From NCBI GenBank assembly GCA_031289115.1, contig JAITQC010000171.1, forward strand, positions 1 through 37,536: 37,536 bases of DNA. Direction: 5' to 3'. A program made the position numbers and the translations under genes. How positions within the stretch are numbered: position 1 is the stretch's first letter; every line of letters starts with the position of its first letter. This DNA comes from Planctomycetota bacterium. GTDB taxonomy: Bacteria; Planctomycetota; SZUA-567. The notes under the pieces are model-generated. The model was not told the origin of the DNA. It saw only the letters and a program-made list of their open reading frames with translations, and did no database searches. This document shows positions 35,862 through 37,536 of this stretch, piece by piece.

Positions 35862-37165
35862 GTCAAACAGGGAAAGGACGGCAAATGCGACGGCGACTGG
35901 CCTACTCTGAGGCCGCCACCCCCGAGGGTGACGACAGCAAGGCAGGGGCGACACTATCGGTAAGTGAACTAACCCGGCGGATAAAAAACCTGCTGGAGAC
36001 AAGTCTAGGCACCCTCAGCGTGGTGGGTGAAATTTCCGGCCTCAAGGCGTCGCCCTCCGGACATGTCTATTTCTCCCTGAAAGACCGGGAAGCCTTGATT
36101 GACGCCGTGGTCTGGCGTAGCGCCGCCCAGCGTATCAAAACCTTCCCCCGCGACGGGGAGAAGGTGACGGTGCGGGGAAAACTGGCGGTCTACGAACCCC
36201 GCGGACGCTATCAATTGATAGTAACCTCCTTCGAGACCGCCGGGAAAGGCGACCTCTGGCAGATGTTCGAGGCGCTGAAGGAAAAACTGGCGTCCGAAGG
36301 CCTGTTTGACCCAGCCCGCAAGAAGCCTCTTCCCGCCAATCCTGCCGTGCTAGGCATTGTGACTAGTCCAGGCGCCGCCGCCCTGCGGGACATCCTGAAA
36401 ATTGTCCGGCGCCGTTCACCGGGACTGAAGACGGTGATCGCCCCGTGCCGGGTCCAGGGCCAGGAGGCGGCGGAAGAGGTCGCCCGGGCCATAAACAGCC
36501 TGGAGCGCTGGGGCGGGGCCGACATTATCCTGGTCAGCCGTGGCGGGGGTTCGATGGAGGACCTCTGGACTTTCAACACTGAGACCGTGGCCAGGGCTAT
36601 AGCCGCCGCCGTCACCCCGGTAGTGAGCGCGGTGGGCCACCAAACCGACTTCACCATAGCCGACTTTGTGGCTGATGTCCGCGCCGCCACTCCGTCCGAG
36701 GCGGCGGAAATGATCGCCCCCGACCAGGAAGGTATGCTTCTCGTCCTGGCGCGGGGGGTTACTTCGCTACGGCGGGCCCTGACCGGCCTCCTCCGGGAAA
36801 AGCGGCTGGAACTCGCCGGCCTCACCCAAGCGGCGGTTTTCCGGAAACCACTGGAAATGTTCATGCCCCACTGGCAACGCCTGGATGATGTTTTTTCCCG
36901 CTATGCGGAAAACAGCCGACGGCGGCTGGAAGGAGCTAGCAACCGACTGGAACTGGCCCGGCTCCGTCTTCAGGGACTTTCCCCCTACGGAGTCCTCTCC
37001 CGTGGTTACGCGGTGGTGACCGACCCAGCCGGCCACTCCCTTACCGAGGCGGGGAAATTAAAGGCCGGCGACCAGCTGAAAGTGGTACTTTACCAGGGAA
37101 GGTTAGGGGTGGAAGTCAAGAAAGTAGAGCCGTCTCCCGCCCCCCTGAAGCCAACCAAGAGTTGA
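35858..37165 (+). CDS. xseA: Exodeoxyribonuclease VII large subunit
   Basis: LSVSELTRRIKNLLETSLGTLSVVGEISGLKASPSGHVYFSLKD; LGIVTSPGAAALRDILKIVRRRSPGLKTVIAPCRVQGQEAAEEVARAI; DIILVSRGGGSMEDLWTFNTETVARAIAAAVTPVVSAVGHQTDFTIADFVADVRAATPSEAAE. ATGA overlap with the rfbB stop; ORF-track start 35750 is inside rfbB. Confidence 0.95.
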   Translation: MSQTGKGRQMRRRLAYSEAATPEGDDSKAGATLSVSELTRRIKNLLETSLGTLSVVGEISGLKASPSGHVYFSLKDREALIDAVVWRSAAQRIKTFPRDGEKVTVRGKLAVYEPRGRYQLIVTSFETAGKGDLWQMFEALKEKLASEGLFDPARKKPLPANPAVLGIVTSPGAAALRDILKIVRRRSPGLKTVIAPCRVQGQEAAEEVARAINSLERWGGADIILVSRGGGSMEDLWTFNTETVARAIAAAVTPVVSAVGHQTDFTIADFVADVRAATPSEAAEMIAPDQEGMLLVLARGVTSLRRALTGLLREKRLELAGLTQAAVFRKPLEMFMPHWQRLDDVFSRYAENSRRRLEGASNRLELARLRLQGLSPYGVLSRGYAVVTDPAGHSLTEAGKLKAGDQLKVVLYQGRLGVEVKKVEPSPAPLKPTKS

Positions 37166-37536
37166 CCTTTCGGAGACACTCCCCGCCAAAGTCCAGGTAA
37201 GGTTGAATAAGCAGGGAGTCTCCGGAGAGGTGAGTGGTCTCCCGGCGAAGAGGGATTGGAACTGTTTTTTCCCAGGTTTTTTTGTCGTCTCTCCACCGCC
37301 ACACTCCCATTCCAAGCGGAAGAATGGAAATAACCGGGGATATCCTGGAGAGAAGGCAAGCGGAAGGCGGAAGGGAGTATTTTTTCCCGGTGGATACCAA
37401 GAATGGCTTGCCTGATTGGGAATTGCTACTTTCCCTCTTCCGACCAGCGGGCGGAGTGGATTAGCTTGGTTCCAACGCAAAAACCACTATTCTGGAGTTA
37501 CCGGCTTGCCCGGAGGTCGGGACAAAGGGAAAAACC

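Noticed and set aside
1-37536. CRISPR arrays, tRNA/rRNA genes, transposases or integrases, toxin-antitoxin or phage-defence genes
   Set aside because: Looked for by eye (spaced repeats, T-arm GGTTCGANTCC-type motifs, DDE or tyrosine-recombinase motifs); nothing supportable was found.

Overview
The 37.5-kb window is a high-GC Gram-negative-type bacterial chromosome segment, densely coding on both strands. No tRNA, rRNA, CRISPR array or transposase was found. Main blocks, left to right: a metal-homeostasis operon on the minus strand (SmtB/ArsR-type repressor, HMA protein, start of a P-type ATPase) with a readable promoter/operator; pfkB kinase and YbaK; a Na/Pi-cotransporter with an unusual lipoprotein and Ig-like N-terminus; an aldo/keto reductase; ThiC or a ThiC paralog; an RND efflux pump with adaptor; an envelope block with a decayed kdsC, a 1092-aa LptC/OstA-like protein, a TPR protein and a DUF6599-like protein; mutM; a glycogen synthase with a repeat-bearing Pro-rich N-terminus; an RluA-type pseudouridine synthase; a minus-strand ribose-type ABC transporter / SDR / DhaK / DhaL / DeoR operon; an O-antigen ligase-like gene and an epimerase; and a class II aldolase / rfbB / xseA operon. 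The strongest non-obvious observations are: (1) a kdsC relic (13448-13874) that no ORF call captures, with two in-frame stops, a frameshift and lost catalytic residues, directly upstream of (2) an oversized LptC-like protein apparently containing several OstA/LptA-like units; (3) an ArsR-family gene whose only plausible full-length start is ATT behind a perfect Shine-Dalgarno; (4) a Na/Pi transporter with a lipobox and two Ig-like units; (5) a 120-bp in-frame tandem repeat in glgA. All family assignments come from reading motifs by eye, with no database search.
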